A stretch of 64,000 bases of DNA from Rhizobium sp. Root708 (lineage in GTDB: Bacteria > Pseudomonadota > Alphaproteobacteria > Rhizobiales > Rhizobiaceae), in contig NZ_LMHV01000042.1 of assembly GCF_001429725.1 (NCBI RefSeq), forward strand, positions 308,434 through 372,433. The letters run 5' to 3'. Of the stretch, positions 45,645 to 54,933 are shown piece after piece (the first letter of the stretch is position 1; each line of letters begins with the position of its first letter). Under the pieces are notes generated by a model, which saw only the letters and a list, made by a program, of their open reading frames with translations, was not told the origin of the DNA and did no database searches. Position numbers and translations under genes: made by a program.

Positions 45645-46920
45645 TATGGAAAGACTGGCACTTTTCGGCGGATCCAAGGTCATAGACGTACCCCTTGAGC
45701 GCTACAATTCGATGGGCGAAGAGGAGGTCGCGGCAGCAAGTGCGGTCGTTGCAAGCGGCGTTCTATCCAAATTCATTGGAGGCTGGGAGCCGGACTTCTA
45801 CGGCGGCCCGAAAGTCCAGGAATTTGAACGCCAATGTGAAGCCTACTTCAACGTCAGACACGCCGTCACGGTGAACTCCTGGACGTCGGGGCTCATTGCA
45901 GCTGTCGGCGCTATCGGCATCGAGCCGGGCGATGAGGTCATCGTCTCGCCTTGGACGATGTGCGCCAGTGCGACCGCTATTCTTCAGTGGAACGCAATAC
46001 CTGTATTCGCCGACATCGAGACCGAGACTTTTTCTCTCGATCCCGCCTCGATCGAGGCGAACATAACGCCTTATACGAAGGCGATCATGGCAGTCGATAT
46101 CTTCGGGCAGTCTTGCGACATGGAAGCCCTGATGGATATTGCGCGTCGACATAACCTGAAAGTCATCTGCGATACGGCGCAGGCTCCGGGCGCGCTCTAC
46201 AATGGCGCCTATGCAGGGACGCTGTCGGATGTCGGTGGTTATAGCCTGAACTATCATAAGCATATCCATACCGGCGAGGGCGGCATTCTCGTCACGAATG
46301 ACGACACGCTCGCGGAAAAGATGCGCCTTATCCGCAATCATGCCGAGGGCGTGGTTGGTGGCAAGGGAACAAACGACCTTGTCAATATGATCGGGTTCAA
46401 TTTCCGGCTCGGTGAGATCGAATGTGCGATCGGTATCGAGCAGCTGAAGAAGCTCTCTGGTTTCGTGGAGAGCCGGCAGGTCGCGGCAGATCGCCTTACA
46501 GCGGGTCTATCCGGCTTGAAGGGCTTGCGCACGCCAATCGTACGCGAGGGCTCGACACACGTTTACTATGTCTATCCCATGGTGCTTGATATCGAGGCGC
46601 TCGGCGTTTCGCGTGCGCGGATTGTCGAGGCACTGGAGACCGAAGGCCTCGAAGGCTTGGCGGCGGGGTATGCAAACGTACACTTGCTGCCGATGTACCA
46701 GAAGAAAATCGCCTTCGGAAATTCCGGATTCCCGTGGACCTCGGATATCTGCAAGCGCGACGTAAGCTACGCCAAGGGTATCTGCCCTGTTGCTGAACAC
46801 CTTCATGATGTCTCTTTCCTTGGTTTCGAGATGTGCTTGCACCGCCTGACTGATCAGGAAGTCGACAAGGTTGTAGCCGTGTTTCAAAAAGTGTGGGCTA
46901 ATCTGGACTCGTTGCGCTGA
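45634..46920 (+). CDS. DegT/DnrJ/EryC1 (AHBA-synthase-like) aminotransferase
   Basis: 428 residues. LALFGGSKVIDVPLERYNSM at the N-terminus and VNSWTSGLIAAVGAIGIEPG are typical of the AHBA-synthase-like branch. The PLP lysine lies in LNYHKHIHTGEGG, and IGFNFRLGEIECAIG is the subunit-interface motif. It should aminate a keto sugar made by the dehydrogenase before it (overlap of 11 bases). A second ATG at 45646 is an alternative start. The substrate is unknown. Confidence 0.88.
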   Translation: MKSDMERLALFGGSKVIDVPLERYNSMGEEEVAAASAVVASGVLSKFIGGWEPDFYGGPKVQEFERQCEAYFNVRHAVTVNSWTSGLIAAVGAIGIEPGDEVIVSPWTMCASATAILQWNAIPVFADIETETFSLDPASIEANITPYTKAIMAVDIFGQSCDMEALMDIARRHNLKVICDTAQAPGALYNGAYAGTLSDVGGYSLNYHKHIHTGEGGILVTNDDTLAEKMRLIRNHAEGVVGGKGTNDLVNMIGFNFRLGEIECAIGIEQLKKLSGFVESRQVAADRLTAGLSGLKGLRTPIVREGSTHVYYVYPMVLDIEALGVSRARIVEALETEGLEGLAAGYANVHLLPMYQKKIAFGNSGFPWTSDICKRDVSYAKGICPVAEHLHDVSFLGFEMCLHRLTDQEVDKVVAVFQKVWANLDSLR

Positions 46921-46943
46921 CCTCTGCGAGAGTGGAACATTCC

Positions 46944-47483
46944 ATGCCAAGTGTCGCATTCAGTGATTTACGAGGCGAGTTAGTCGGTTTGCGCGTATTC
47001 CAAAGTTCCGACATAACCGCCGAGTATATTTCATGGCTCAATGACCCAGAGGTGACGCGGTACAGCAACCAGCGCTTTATTCATCACACCGAGGAAAGTT
47101 GCAGATCTTATCTGGCAAGCTTTGAGGGCAGCTCAAACGGCTTCTGGTCGGTGTCCCGCCTGGAAGACAATAAGCCGATAGGTACCATGACAGCCTACGT
47201 TGCCGAATATCACGGGACCGTGGATATCGGGATCATGATTGGGTGCCGTGATGTTTGGGGACAGGGTTACGGTCAAGATGCTTGGAGTACGGCCGTCGAT
47301 TGGTTTCACTCTCAAGCAGGGTTTCGCAAAGTGACAGCAGGAACCATGCGCTCAAACCGGTCCATGATGCGGTTGTTAGAGCGCTCAGGCATGGCGCTGG
47401 AGTGCGTTCGCCCGCGACAAGAATTGCTGGACGGTACACCACAGGACCTGTGTTATTTTGCCAAGTATAACGAAGGCCGGTAG
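46944..47483 (+). CDS. GNAT family N-acetyltransferase (RimJ/RimL-like)
   Basis: 179 residues. YISWLNDPEVTRYSNQRFIH, the acetyl-CoA loop DVWGQGYGQDAWSTAV and MRLLERSGMALE are GNAT features. Related to PseH in form, but separate from the PseH domain at 40316. It probably acylates the amino group installed by the upstream aminotransferase. The ATG at 46944 has GGAAC upstream; an in-frame GTG at 46932 is possible. Confidence 0.83.
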   Translation: MPSVAFSDLRGELVGLRVFQSSDITAEYISWLNDPEVTRYSNQRFIHHTEESCRSYLASFEGSSNGFWSVSRLEDNKPIGTMTAYVAEYHGTVDIGIMIGCRDVWGQGYGQDAWSTAVDWFHSQAGFRKVTAGTMRSNRSMMRLLERSGMALECVRPRQELLDGTPQDLCYFAKYNEGR

Positions 47484-47541
47484 CCATGAAAAGTATACCG
47501 TGTAAATCTACAATATCTCGAACGAAGCTGGTGGAATCATA

Positions 47542-48261
47542 ATGGCTGCGCTGAAGTCGCATCTGGTCGGTATCAGGTCCCGTATTCTTGAGTTGGCGTA
47601 TCGCTTCGCGCATGCGAGCAAAGTGTTCTCGAGGCGGTTTTTCACGCTCGCGATACCGGGTCATGTTCAGCTGGACGAGAGTTTCGTTTTTGAGGTGCCT
47701 CGCGCCAAGGATCGCGGTGCGAAGGCGCCAGACGGAAAATACTACAGCAAATATTACAATCTTCAGTGGAAAGAGCTGCCGGTGGGCATCAAGGACGCGA
47801 TCCGGAAGTACGATTCCGTAATCCGGATGTACCTTGGCGACGACTATCTAATCAATGATGGTTTGATTTGGCGCAACATGTCGATTCCGCCTGAGTTCAA
47901 GGGAAACGAGCTTTTCAGCCAACACTGGCACTATGACAAAGTCGTTGACTTCAGAAATATTCAGTTGTTCGTTTTGCTGCATGACACGACTGAGGATGAT
48001 GGTCCCTTCGAGTATGTGGTGGAACCTGACGAGCATAACTTGATGCCGTCGGTGCTGAAGCGCACGAATATGGATGTTGGCGTGAAGACCGCCAAATTGA
48101 CGGGGAAACGCGGTGACTGCTTCCTTTTCTCGACGGGTTCAACGCCGCATCGCGCGGGTGTTCCTGCCGAAGGTCGGCACCGCGATATCTTCAGCATCGC
48201 ATTCTTCCCGGCCTACACGAAGATAGGGACGAGCTCCAAAGCGCTCCTGTCGCAAAGCTGA
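47542..48261 (+). CDS. Phytanoyl-CoA-dioxygenase-like Fe(II)/2-oxoglutarate oxygenase
   Basis: 239 residues. QHWHYDKV gives the HxD iron ligands, and about 85 residues later TGSTPHRAGVPAEGRHRDI gives the distal histidine and the arginine expected to bind 2-oxoglutarate; LFVLLHDTTEDDGPFEYV is the usual connecting strand region. It probably hydroxylates a sugar or lipid precursor in the cytosol. Such an oxygenase is unusual inside a polysaccharide locus. GGA seven bases before the ATG supports the start. Confidence 0.75.
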   Translation: MAALKSHLVGIRSRILELAYRFAHASKVFSRRFFTLAIPGHVQLDESFVFEVPRAKDRGAKAPDGKYYSKYYNLQWKELPVGIKDAIRKYDSVIRMYLGDDYLINDGLIWRNMSIPPEFKGNELFSQHWHYDKVVDFRNIQLFVLLHDTTEDDGPFEYVVEPDEHNLMPSVLKRTNMDVGVKTAKLTGKRGDCFLFSTGSTPHRAGVPAEGRHRDIFSIAFFPAYTKIGTSSKALLSQS

Positions 48262-48281
48262 GCACTTCGCCGATGGAAACG

Positions 48282-49772
48282 ATGCGCAGGACGCTTCTGA
48301 TCGAGCCCTATGGTTACGTTCGCGAACGCTTCGAGCCCGATGCGCGCATCGCCATCTACGCCGGCAAGACCGTCAAATGGCGGCTTGCTGAGCACGAACA
48401 GGTTTTTGATATCGTACATCCAGTGGATGAGAGTTTTAGTCATCTTGCTGATGTCGATTTCGAGGATGTGAAGGCAAGGATTAGCGCGAATATTCCTCTT
48501 TTCTATCGCTGGATGGGCGAGAGTGACACCTATGAAGACAATCAGCGTTCCTTCTTGATTTTTGTGCTGCGCCTGACTGAGGTGTTGCGACGTCTGGAGG
48601 TCAAGCACGCGATTTTCTTTACGGGTGTTGCGCACCACGTTGAATACACGCTCATCGAGATCGCCTGCCGGCTTGCCAACGTAAAGCAAGTCTTTCTGTA
48701 TCCAATGCCGTTTGGGCCCGGAGGGCGGCTGCTGCCAGTGGTGCAGACGAATTCCATCAAGGATCGCGAATTTCTCGAGTTCGAGTTGTCAGGTGTCGAT
48801 TTTAGGGACGATGTCATCGCCTATCGCGACAACTATCTTGCGCGTGGCGTTCCTAAGCAGAACGAGCGTATCGGTGGTCCGGCGGTCAGCCGCTCGTACG
48901 CCTACTTCAAGCTCGCCGAACGCGAGGCAAGGCAACGCGTAAAGATGATTGTAAGGAAGCAACCTGCTGTCCCACATTTGATCGATCGACGCAGGGGATA
49001 TGGCTTGTCGGCGATGTCCCGTGTGATCAATCGGCAGAAATACGCGCTGGATTATTATTCGTCGAAGGCAATTTCGAACGAGGAAGCTGAACGGCTGATC
49101 GCAAAAGAAAATCCATTGCCGCTCCTCTATGCTCACTATCAGCCGGAGGCTTCGACCTTTCCCGAAGGCGGTTCGTTCAGCGACCATCTCGATGTCGTGT
49201 TGGCGATCAGAAGGGCAGGTTACTCCGGGAAAATTTTTTACAAGGAACATCCGGGTAGCTGGATCTACTATTCCAAGATTACGGGATTTTCGCTCGTCGG
49301 GATCGCGCGCTCCGTCGAATACTATCACCAGCTTGAAGCATTGGGATGTGTCTTTCTGCAGCCGCGTTTCCGTCCGGGTGACGCAATGATGCGGCAGGTG
49401 TTACCGGTAACAATTACCGGGTCTATTGCCGTCGAACGCAGCCTCACGGGGTGGCGAACCTGCTGTGCCGGTGTTCCGTGGTTCAAGCACGCACCGGGTG
49501 TGACCGGGATCGATGATTGCTTCGGGCCAGGCGGAATTTTCTACGATCCGGAAAAGTGGAGAACCGGCGAGCACGAGGGTATTGATTGGTTTGCGGAGCA
49601 TCTGTCGCGCAAAACGGTTGCAAATTATCCAGGAATCGGCACCGGGGTAGCCTCGACGCGCGAGAGCGACAAACAGGAATTCCTTGGCGAACTTCGGCTC
49701 ATGATCGATTCTCTCGCGTCGTCTGTTCAACCGAACGGGACAGGCGCGTTGCCTCAGGCGGGTGCGGTGTGA
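48282..49772 (+). CDS. Putative capsule-synthesis-type GT-B glycosyltransferase
   Basis: About 496 residues; no firm family. The C-terminal half has LYAHYQPEASTFPEGGSFSD, IFYKEHPGSWIYY and TITGSIAVERSLTGWRTCCA, a pattern seen in capsule-synthesis and Kdo/sialic-type transferases with an HP motif followed by an S-rich nucleotide-binding loop. The N-terminal half is alpha/beta without motifs. The ATG at 48282 has GGA four bases upstream; ATG 48273 is an alternative. The stop overlaps the next start as GTGA. Candidate transferase for a nonulosonic acid or an unusual sugar. Confidence 0.65.
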   Translation: MRRTLLIEPYGYVRERFEPDARIAIYAGKTVKWRLAEHEQVFDIVHPVDESFSHLADVDFEDVKARISANIPLFYRWMGESDTYEDNQRSFLIFVLRLTEVLRRLEVKHAIFFTGVAHHVEYTLIEIACRLANVKQVFLYPMPFGPGGRLLPVVQTNSIKDREFLEFELSGVDFRDDVIAYRDNYLARGVPKQNERIGGPAVSRSYAYFKLAEREARQRVKMIVRKQPAVPHLIDRRRGYGLSAMSRVINRQKYALDYYSSKAISNEEAERLIAKENPLPLLYAHYQPEASTFPEGGSFSDHLDVVLAIRRAGYSGKIFYKEHPGSWIYYSKITGFSLVGIARSVEYYHQLEALGCVFLQPRFRPGDAMMRQVLPVTITGSIAVERSLTGWRTCCAGVPWFKHAPGVTGIDDCFGPGGIFYDPEKWRTGEHEGIDWFAEHLSRKTVANYPGIGTGVASTRESDKQEFLGELRLMIDSLASSVQPNGTGALPQAGAV

Positions 49773-50449
49773 GTTTTCTATCCAGAATCATCCGCAAACT
49801 TACACGAATATCGACCTCTCTTTGCTTCCGAGTGACGCGCGGTCTGTTCACCGGGACGATCCGGATAGATTCGAGCTCCATTGCCAGAACTTCATGGAGC
49901 AAGGGGGTGACCTTGCGGGGCGTCGTTGCGATCGACGATGCTTCGCTGGAGATCGGCAGATCGTGCAGCATAGCAAAGGGAGCGGAAGTCGGCGTGGCAG
50001 GTAAGGGCGCGATCGTCCTTCACGACGGGGTGTCGCTGGGCCCGAGAACGATCGTGTCAACGACCGGCGGGCGGATTGAAATCGGGAAGAAGACGTCCTT
50101 CTTTTCGGATGGTCTCGTTTCCGGCGAAGTTAGCATCGGTGCTGATTGCCTGTTTGCCAACAACGTCACCGTGCTCACCGGCACGCACGAAATCTACGGC
50201 GAAGGGACAATCCGAGAGAACGACGCTGCCGCCAGCCGGAAACCCGGTTACAAACCTTTTCGGCCTGTTTCGATCGGCGCGGATTGCTGGTTGGGCGCAA
50301 ACAGCGTGATTCTCCCGGGGGTAACCTTGGGCCGCGGTTGCGTCGTCGGTGCGAATGCGGTTGTCACGAAGAGTTTTCCGGATTATTCGATCCTCGCAGG
50401 CGTACCTGCGGCAGTCATAGGCTCTCGTCGTGACGCAAAGATAAAATAG
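49769..50449 (+). CDS. Left-handed beta-helix (hexapeptide) O- or N-acyltransferase
   Basis: 226 residues with hexapeptide repeats from ~60 on and the catalytic-loop segment TVLTGTHEIYGEGTI; the C-terminal PVSIGADCWLGANSVILPG and GANAVVTKSFPDYSILAGVP are the classic CysE/WecH-like ending. It probably acetylates a sugar of the repeat unit. The GTG at 49769 overlaps the previous stop; longer in-frame extensions lie inside the upstream gene. Confidence 0.86.
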   Translation: MSFLSRIIRKLTRISTSLCFRVTRGLFTGTIRIDSSSIARTSWSKGVTLRGVVAIDDASLEIGRSCSIAKGAEVGVAGKGAIVLHDGVSLGPRTIVSTTGGRIEIGKKTSFFSDGLVSGEVSIGADCLFANNVTVLTGTHEIYGEGTIRENDAAASRKPGYKPFRPVSIGADCWLGANSVILPGVTLGRGCVVGANAVVTKSFPDYSILAGVPAAVIGSRRDAKIK

Positions 50450-50491
50450 CTCTTCTACCGAAAGTCCGACTGAAACCCGCATGAGGTTCCC

Positions 50492-51151
50492 ATGACGCCT
50501 GCCCCAATCCACGCACTGATGATGAAGGGCCGCTCGGCCGTCCGGAAAGCGGTGAACCTCGTGTCCGGCAAGGATGGCAAGGCGATCCCCGTCAAGCCTG
50601 GTTCCGTTTCCGGCCTCAGGGTCCATCTCGGTGCGGGCCCGATCAACCTGCAGGGCTGGGTCAATATCGATGCACGCGAAGCTCCGCATATTCACCTGAT
50701 CGCGAACAACTTCGATCTCGTTGAGTTCGCCGATGGAACCGTTGCCGAAATATATCTGTGCCATGTGCTTGAACACTTCTCGTTCGAGGAGTCTGAACAG
50801 CTGCTGCGGAATTTTCGGAAGAAGCTGAAGCCAGGCGGCACGCTACGCATTTCCGTTCCGCATTTCGATCACCTGGTCGCGATATATCAGGCGAACAGCA
50901 ACAACCTCGAAATCGTGAAGCGCGCGCTGATGGGTGGACAGGACTACGAGTACAATTTCCACAAGTCGATATACAACAAGGCGTTGCTCTCTAGCCTCAT
51001 GCTTGCCTGTGGTTATGCGAACCCGCAGGAGTGGACGACCGCCGGTGAGTTTGGCGCTGATCTCGGCGACTGGTCCAACAAGAATTTCGATACGCCAGCC
51101 GGGAGTTTTCCGGTGAGCCTGAATATCAAGGCCGTTGTCGCCGGTACCTGA
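50492..51151 (+). CDS. SAM-dependent methyltransferase (class I)
   Basis: 219 residues. VHLGAGPINLQGWVNIDARE is the SAM-binding motif I and II region; IYLCHVLEHFSFEESEQLLR and LKPGGTLRISVPHFD complete the fold. It resembles predicted methyltransferases common in polysaccharide loci. It could O-methylate a sugar or cap the chain. AGGT five bases before the ATG supports the start. Confidence 0.83.
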   Translation: MTPAPIHALMMKGRSAVRKAVNLVSGKDGKAIPVKPGSVSGLRVHLGAGPINLQGWVNIDAREAPHIHLIANNFDLVEFADGTVAEIYLCHVLEHFSFEESEQLLRNFRKKLKPGGTLRISVPHFDHLVAIYQANSNNLEIVKRALMGGQDYEYNFHKSIYNKALLSSLMLACGYANPQEWTTAGEFGADLGDWSNKNFDTPAGSFPVSLNIKAVVAGT

Positions 51152-51159
51152 TCGAAGTC

Positions 51160-52143
51160 ATGACCAGATCTGTCTCCATCGTTGCGTCCACGCTTCCAAT
51201 CGCTTTTCTGGCGGCGCGCGCGGAAGCGCTGGGCGTCGATCGGATCGTCGCAACGTCAGCCAACCTGAATCGCTCCTATGGCTATCTCGCCCGCAAGATC
51301 GGTCGCGAGATGGAAATCGAGACAACGCCGCCGGGCTTCGTTCGCCAATCGCTCTACTTTGCGCTCCTGGTCGCAAAATGCAGGTTTCTCGGTCGAAGGC
51401 TCGTCATTTTCCACGAGTGCTGCATGCCCGTGTTGGATCTCTTGATCCTGCTCCTTCGCCCGAAGGGGGATCACTTCCCTCAGGTCTCTATGCTCGGCTC
51501 GATCCCTATGGACATTTCGGCAGCGCCGAAATCCAAGCTTTTGACATTGCTTAGAATATGTCGCCTCGATCGCTTCTTCGTGCTCTACTACTCGCCGCCA
51601 GTCGGAGACAATCCCGGCGAATACAGCCTGTCGCTGAAAGCTTATCCGCGCTCGGTTGTGAGCCACCCGGTAGGTTATGCTGGAGAGGCACCATCGGCCA
51701 TAGAGGCGGAGGATGTGCCTCTGCGGTCACGCACCATCCTGTTATTGACTGGAAAAGCTCTTTCACCGGACGAAGATCAGATCGCCGTTTTCAGTGGTAT
51801 AGTGGAAAGCGCAGCAAAATACGGCTTCCGATGCGATGTGAAGGATCATCCGAATCCCTATTTCAGGTTGGGCTTTGCCAGCGAGGCGGCTCCGTCCATC
51901 GATCCGGAGATGCCATCTGAACTTCTCGACGACGATTATGCGCTCGTTATCGGCGCGTCCTCGACAGGATTGCTCAGATATGGCAATCGAGCGTTCAGTA
52001 TCATCGAAATGCTGCCGTCGCTTTCGGCGGAAGAAACAGGTCTGGCGAAGAAGCACTTTGATATGGCGGCACCTGGGCACACGCTGCGTTATCTCGAGAG
52101 CCTGCAGCAGCTGGAATCGATTCTTGAGGAACTCAGTCTATGA
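51160..52143 (+). CDS. Putative GT-B-like protein with HP and SS motifs
   Basis: 327 residues of no firmly recognised family. ASTLPIAFLAARAEALG opens a Rossmann-like half. Near the C-terminus CDVKDHPNPYFRLG and ALVIGASSTGLLRYGNR recall the HP and SS motifs of bacterial sialyl- and polysialyltransferases. It directly precedes the legionaminic acid genes and its stop overlaps legB as ATGA, so transfer of legionaminic acid is a reasonable proposal, not a demonstrated one. Confidence 0.6.
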   Translation: MTRSVSIVASTLPIAFLAARAEALGVDRIVATSANLNRSYGYLARKIGREMEIETTPPGFVRQSLYFALLVAKCRFLGRRLVIFHECCMPVLDLLILLLRPKGDHFPQVSMLGSIPMDISAAPKSKLLTLLRICRLDRFFVLYYSPPVGDNPGEYSLSLKAYPRSVVSHPVGYAGEAPSAIEAEDVPLRSRTILLLTGKALSPDEDQIAVFSGIVESAAKYGFRCDVKDHPNPYFRLGFASEAAPSIDPEMPSELLDDDYALVIGASSTGLLRYGNRAFSIIEMLPSLSAEETGLAKKHFDMAAPGHTLRYLESLQQLESILEELSL

Positions 52144-53135
52144 AGATCTTGGTAACGGGTGCTGATGGCTTCATCGGTTCTCATTTGACGGAAGCTCTCG
52201 TCCGAGCCGGCCACGACGTGCGCGCGTTCGTTCTCTACAATTCCTTCGGCTCGTGGGGCTGGCTGGACTCAAGCGAGCCCGAGATCCGCAAGAGCCTCGA
52301 TATCTTTACCGGAGATGTCCGCGACCCACATGGCGTGAAGACCGCGATGAAGGGCTGTGACGCGGTTCTTCATCTTGCCGCGCTGATCGCGATCCCATAC
52401 TCCTATCATTCTCCGCAGTCCTACGTGGAAACGAATATCACCGGGACGTTGAACGTGTTGCAGGCAGCGCGCGAACTCGAGGTCGGCCGCGTCATTCACA
52501 CGTCTACCAGCGAGGTGTACGGGACCGCCCGCTTTGTCCCGATCACCGAGGATCACCCGTTGCAGGGACAGTCCCCGTATTCCGCCACCAAGATCGGCGC
52601 GGACCAGCTCGCGCTGTCGTTCCATGCGGCCTTTGGCACGCCGGTTGTCGTCGCACGGCCCTTTAACACCTATGGGCCGCGTCAATCGGCTCGTGCGGTG
52701 ATTCCGACCATCATCTCGCAGATCGCCGCCGGCAAGTGCCAGATCAAGCTCGGCTCGATCTCGCCGACGCGTGATTTCAGTTTCGTCGCAGACACGGTGT
52801 CGGCATTCCTTGCTGTCTTGAATTCCAGCAAGGGGCTGGGCGAGGTCATAAACTTTGGCAGCAACTTCGAGATATCGATCGGCGAAACCGCCGAACTCAT
52901 CGCCGAGGCGATGAACGCCAAGATTGAAATTCTGACCGACGAGGCCAGGATCAGGCCGGACAGGTCTGAAGTCGAGCGGCTTTGGGCGGACAACTCGAAG
53001 ATGCGCGGCCTTTTCGACTGGGCGCCGCTTTACGGTGGCCGGGATGGTTTCAGACGTGGTATTGAAGAAACGGCAGCATGGCTCGCTCGGCCCGAGAATT
53101 TGAGCGGATATAAACCGGATATCTACAATCTATGA
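52140..53135 (+). CDS. legB: NAD-dependent 4,6-dehydratase of legionaminic acid synthesis
   Basis: 331 residues, extended SDR. LVTGADGFIGSHLTEALVRA binds NAD, STSEVYGTARFVPITEDHPL is the active-site segment, and YSATKIGADQLALSF has the YxxxK. These are typical of LegB, which converts GDP- (or UDP-) GlcNAc to the 4-keto-6-deoxy sugar. The linked guanylyltransferase at 57112 points to the GDP form. First gene of a tightly overlapping legB-C-H-I-G set. Confidence 0.92.
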   Translation: MKILVTGADGFIGSHLTEALVRAGHDVRAFVLYNSFGSWGWLDSSEPEIRKSLDIFTGDVRDPHGVKTAMKGCDAVLHLAALIAIPYSYHSPQSYVETNITGTLNVLQAARELEVGRVIHTSTSEVYGTARFVPITEDHPLQGQSPYSATKIGADQLALSFHAAFGTPVVVARPFNTYGPRQSARAVIPTIISQIAAGKCQIKLGSISPTRDFSFVADTVSAFLAVLNSSKGLGEVINFGSNFEISIGETAELIAEAMNAKIEILTDEARIRPDRSEVERLWADNSKMRGLFDWAPLYGGRDGFRRGIEETAAWLARPENLSGYKPDIYNL

Positions 53136-54319
53136 TCGATGATGTCGAAAAGCCTTCGCTGCGTGCTGATCTGGGCACCGCTATCGTCGGAGCGATTGAG
53201 GAGGTGCTTGGCCCGGTCAAGGCCGATCTTCACGCCCCCGTCTTCGCCGGCAATGAATGGGTGTACCTGAAGGATTGCCTCGATTCCACGTTCGTGTCGT
53301 CGGTCGGCGCTTATGTCGATCGTTTCGAGCGGGACCTTGCCGCCTTCACCGGTAGCGCGCACGCAGTTGCCGTTGTGAACGGCACGGCGGCCCTTCACGT
53401 TGCGCTTCTACTTGCAGGGGTCGAGCGAGACGACGAGGTTCTCGTGCCGGCTCTAACCTTTGCTGCAACCGCCAATGCCGTCAGCTATTGCGGCGCCGTT
53501 CCCCATTTCGTTGACAGCAGCGATGACACGCTCGGGATCGATCCCGAAGCGCTCGACAGCTGGCTTTCCTTCAAGACCGAGCAGGTGCGTGGGTTGTGCG
53601 TGAACCGCGACACCGGCAGGGTCATTCGCGCGGTCGTTCCCATGCATACGTTTGGGCATCCCTGCGATATGGATGGCCTGTTGCGCGTTGCGCGCAAACA
53701 CTCGTTGCAGATTGTCGAAGATGCCGCGGAGTCTCTCGGCAGCTACTATCACGGTCGCCATACCGGCACCTTCGGTCTGATCGGCACCTTGAGCTTCAAT
53801 GGCAACAAGACGCTCACGACCGGTGGCGGTGGAGCAATTCTGACCAACGACGAGCAATTGGCTCGACGCGCCAAGTTCATCACGACGACTGCCAAGCGTC
53901 CTCACAAATGGGAATATGTCCATGATGAGGTTGGCTTCAACTATCGTCTGCCAAACCTGAATGCTGCCCTTGGATGCGCCCAGCTGGAGCAATTGCCAGG
54001 CTTCCTCAAGGCCAAGCGTGCGCTGCACGAGAAGTACCGGCAGGTCTTCGCGCGGCTGGATGGCGTCGAACTCGTTCATGAGCCGGAGAACTGCCTGAGC
54101 AATTACTGGCTTCAGGCTTTGAAGCTGAAGAAAGTGGATCTGCAACTGCGCGACGGCATCCTCGAGCAGACGAACGCCGCAGGCTATATGACCCGCCCGG
54201 TCTGGAAACTAATGCATGGTCTGCAGCAGTTCGAGGCCTGCCCTCGCGCGCCGCTCGATGTAGCCGAAAAGCTCGAAAAGACGCTGATCAACATTCCGAG
54301 TGGAGCGGGACTTGTGTGA
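53132..54319 (+). CDS. legC: Legionaminic acid pathway aminotransferase
   Basis: 395-residue DegT/DnrJ/EryC1 PLP enzyme. LHAPVFAGNEWVYLKDCLDS is the LegC-like N-terminal extension; VNGTAALHVALLLAG, EDAAESLGSYYHG and the PLP lysine in LSFNGNKTLTTGGGG follow. It adds the 4-amino group to the keto sugar made by LegB. Overlaps both neighbours by four bases. Confidence 0.92.
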   Translation: MIDDVEKPSLRADLGTAIVGAIEEVLGPVKADLHAPVFAGNEWVYLKDCLDSTFVSSVGAYVDRFERDLAAFTGSAHAVAVVNGTAALHVALLLAGVERDDEVLVPALTFAATANAVSYCGAVPHFVDSSDDTLGIDPEALDSWLSFKTEQVRGLCVNRDTGRVIRAVVPMHTFGHPCDMDGLLRVARKHSLQIVEDAAESLGSYYHGRHTGTFGLIGTLSFNGNKTLTTGGGGAILTNDEQLARRAKFITTTAKRPHKWEYVHDEVGFNYRLPNLNAALGCAQLEQLPGFLKAKRALHEKYRQVFARLDGVELVHEPENCLSNYWLQALKLKKVDLQLRDGILEQTNAAGYMTRPVWKLMHGLQQFEACPRAPLDVAEKLEKTLINIPSGAGLV

Positions 54320-54933
54320 GTGGTTTGCTTCTTGTCGGCGGCGGAGGGCATTGCAGATCCTGCATCGACGTCATAGAGGCTGACGCGCGCTACACTATCC
54401 GCGGCGTCGTGGATCGGCAGCCTGCCGCAGTCGCGGATCTGCTTGGATATCCGCTTCTCGGTGATGACGCCATGCTGGCGTCCCTTCTGGAGCGTGAGCG
54501 CAACGCGCTCGTCACGGTTGGGCAGATCAAAAGTGCCGAGGCAAGAATCCGCCTCTATTCGCTTCTGAAATCGGTCGACGCTGTATTGCCCAGTATCGTT
54601 TCCCCGCATGCCTATGTTTCGAAACATGCTGGTATGGGTGAGGGGACGGTCGTATTCCACGGCGGGATCGTCAACGCCCGCGCCTTCATCGGGCGGAACT
54701 GCATCGTCAACAGCAGGGCTCTCATCGAGCATGATGCCGTCGTCGGCGATCATTCCCATATATCCACCGGTGCACTCGTCAACGGGAGTTGCCATATCGG
54801 CAACGGAACCTTCGTCGGGAGCGGGGCTGTCGTTCATAACGGCGTCAAGATTGGCTCGGGCTGCGTCATCGCGGCCGGAGCCGTGGTGAAAAACGACGTG
54901 CCGGATGGCACGCTAATGAGAGGCGACCAATGA
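54316..54933 (+). CDS. legH: Sugar N-acetyltransferase, LegH/NeuD type
   Basis: 205 residues. The N-terminal LLLVGGGGHCRSCIDVIEAD is the PglD/NeuD nucleotide-sugar-binding domain; the C-terminal half is a left-handed beta-helix with the catalytic His in RALIEHDAVVGDHSHIS. It acetylates the 4-amino group. GTG start overlapping legC as GTGA; stop overlaps legI as ATGA. Confidence 0.9.
   Translation: MSGLLLVGGGGHCRSCIDVIEADARYTIRGVVDRQPAAVADLLGYPLLGDDAMLASLLERERNALVTVGQIKSAEARIRLYSLLKSVDAVLPSIVSPHAYVSKHAGMGEGTVVFHGGIVNARAFIGRNCIVNSRALIEHDAVVGDHSHISTGALVNGSCHIGNGTFVGSGAVVHNGVKIGSGCVIAAGAVVKNDVPDGTLMRGDQ

Noticed and set aside
48711..48725. GGGCCCGGAGGG, matching part of the tRNA fragment at 22119
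   Set aside because: Only 12 bases match, and they encode PFGPGGR inside a coding region; not a second attachment site.
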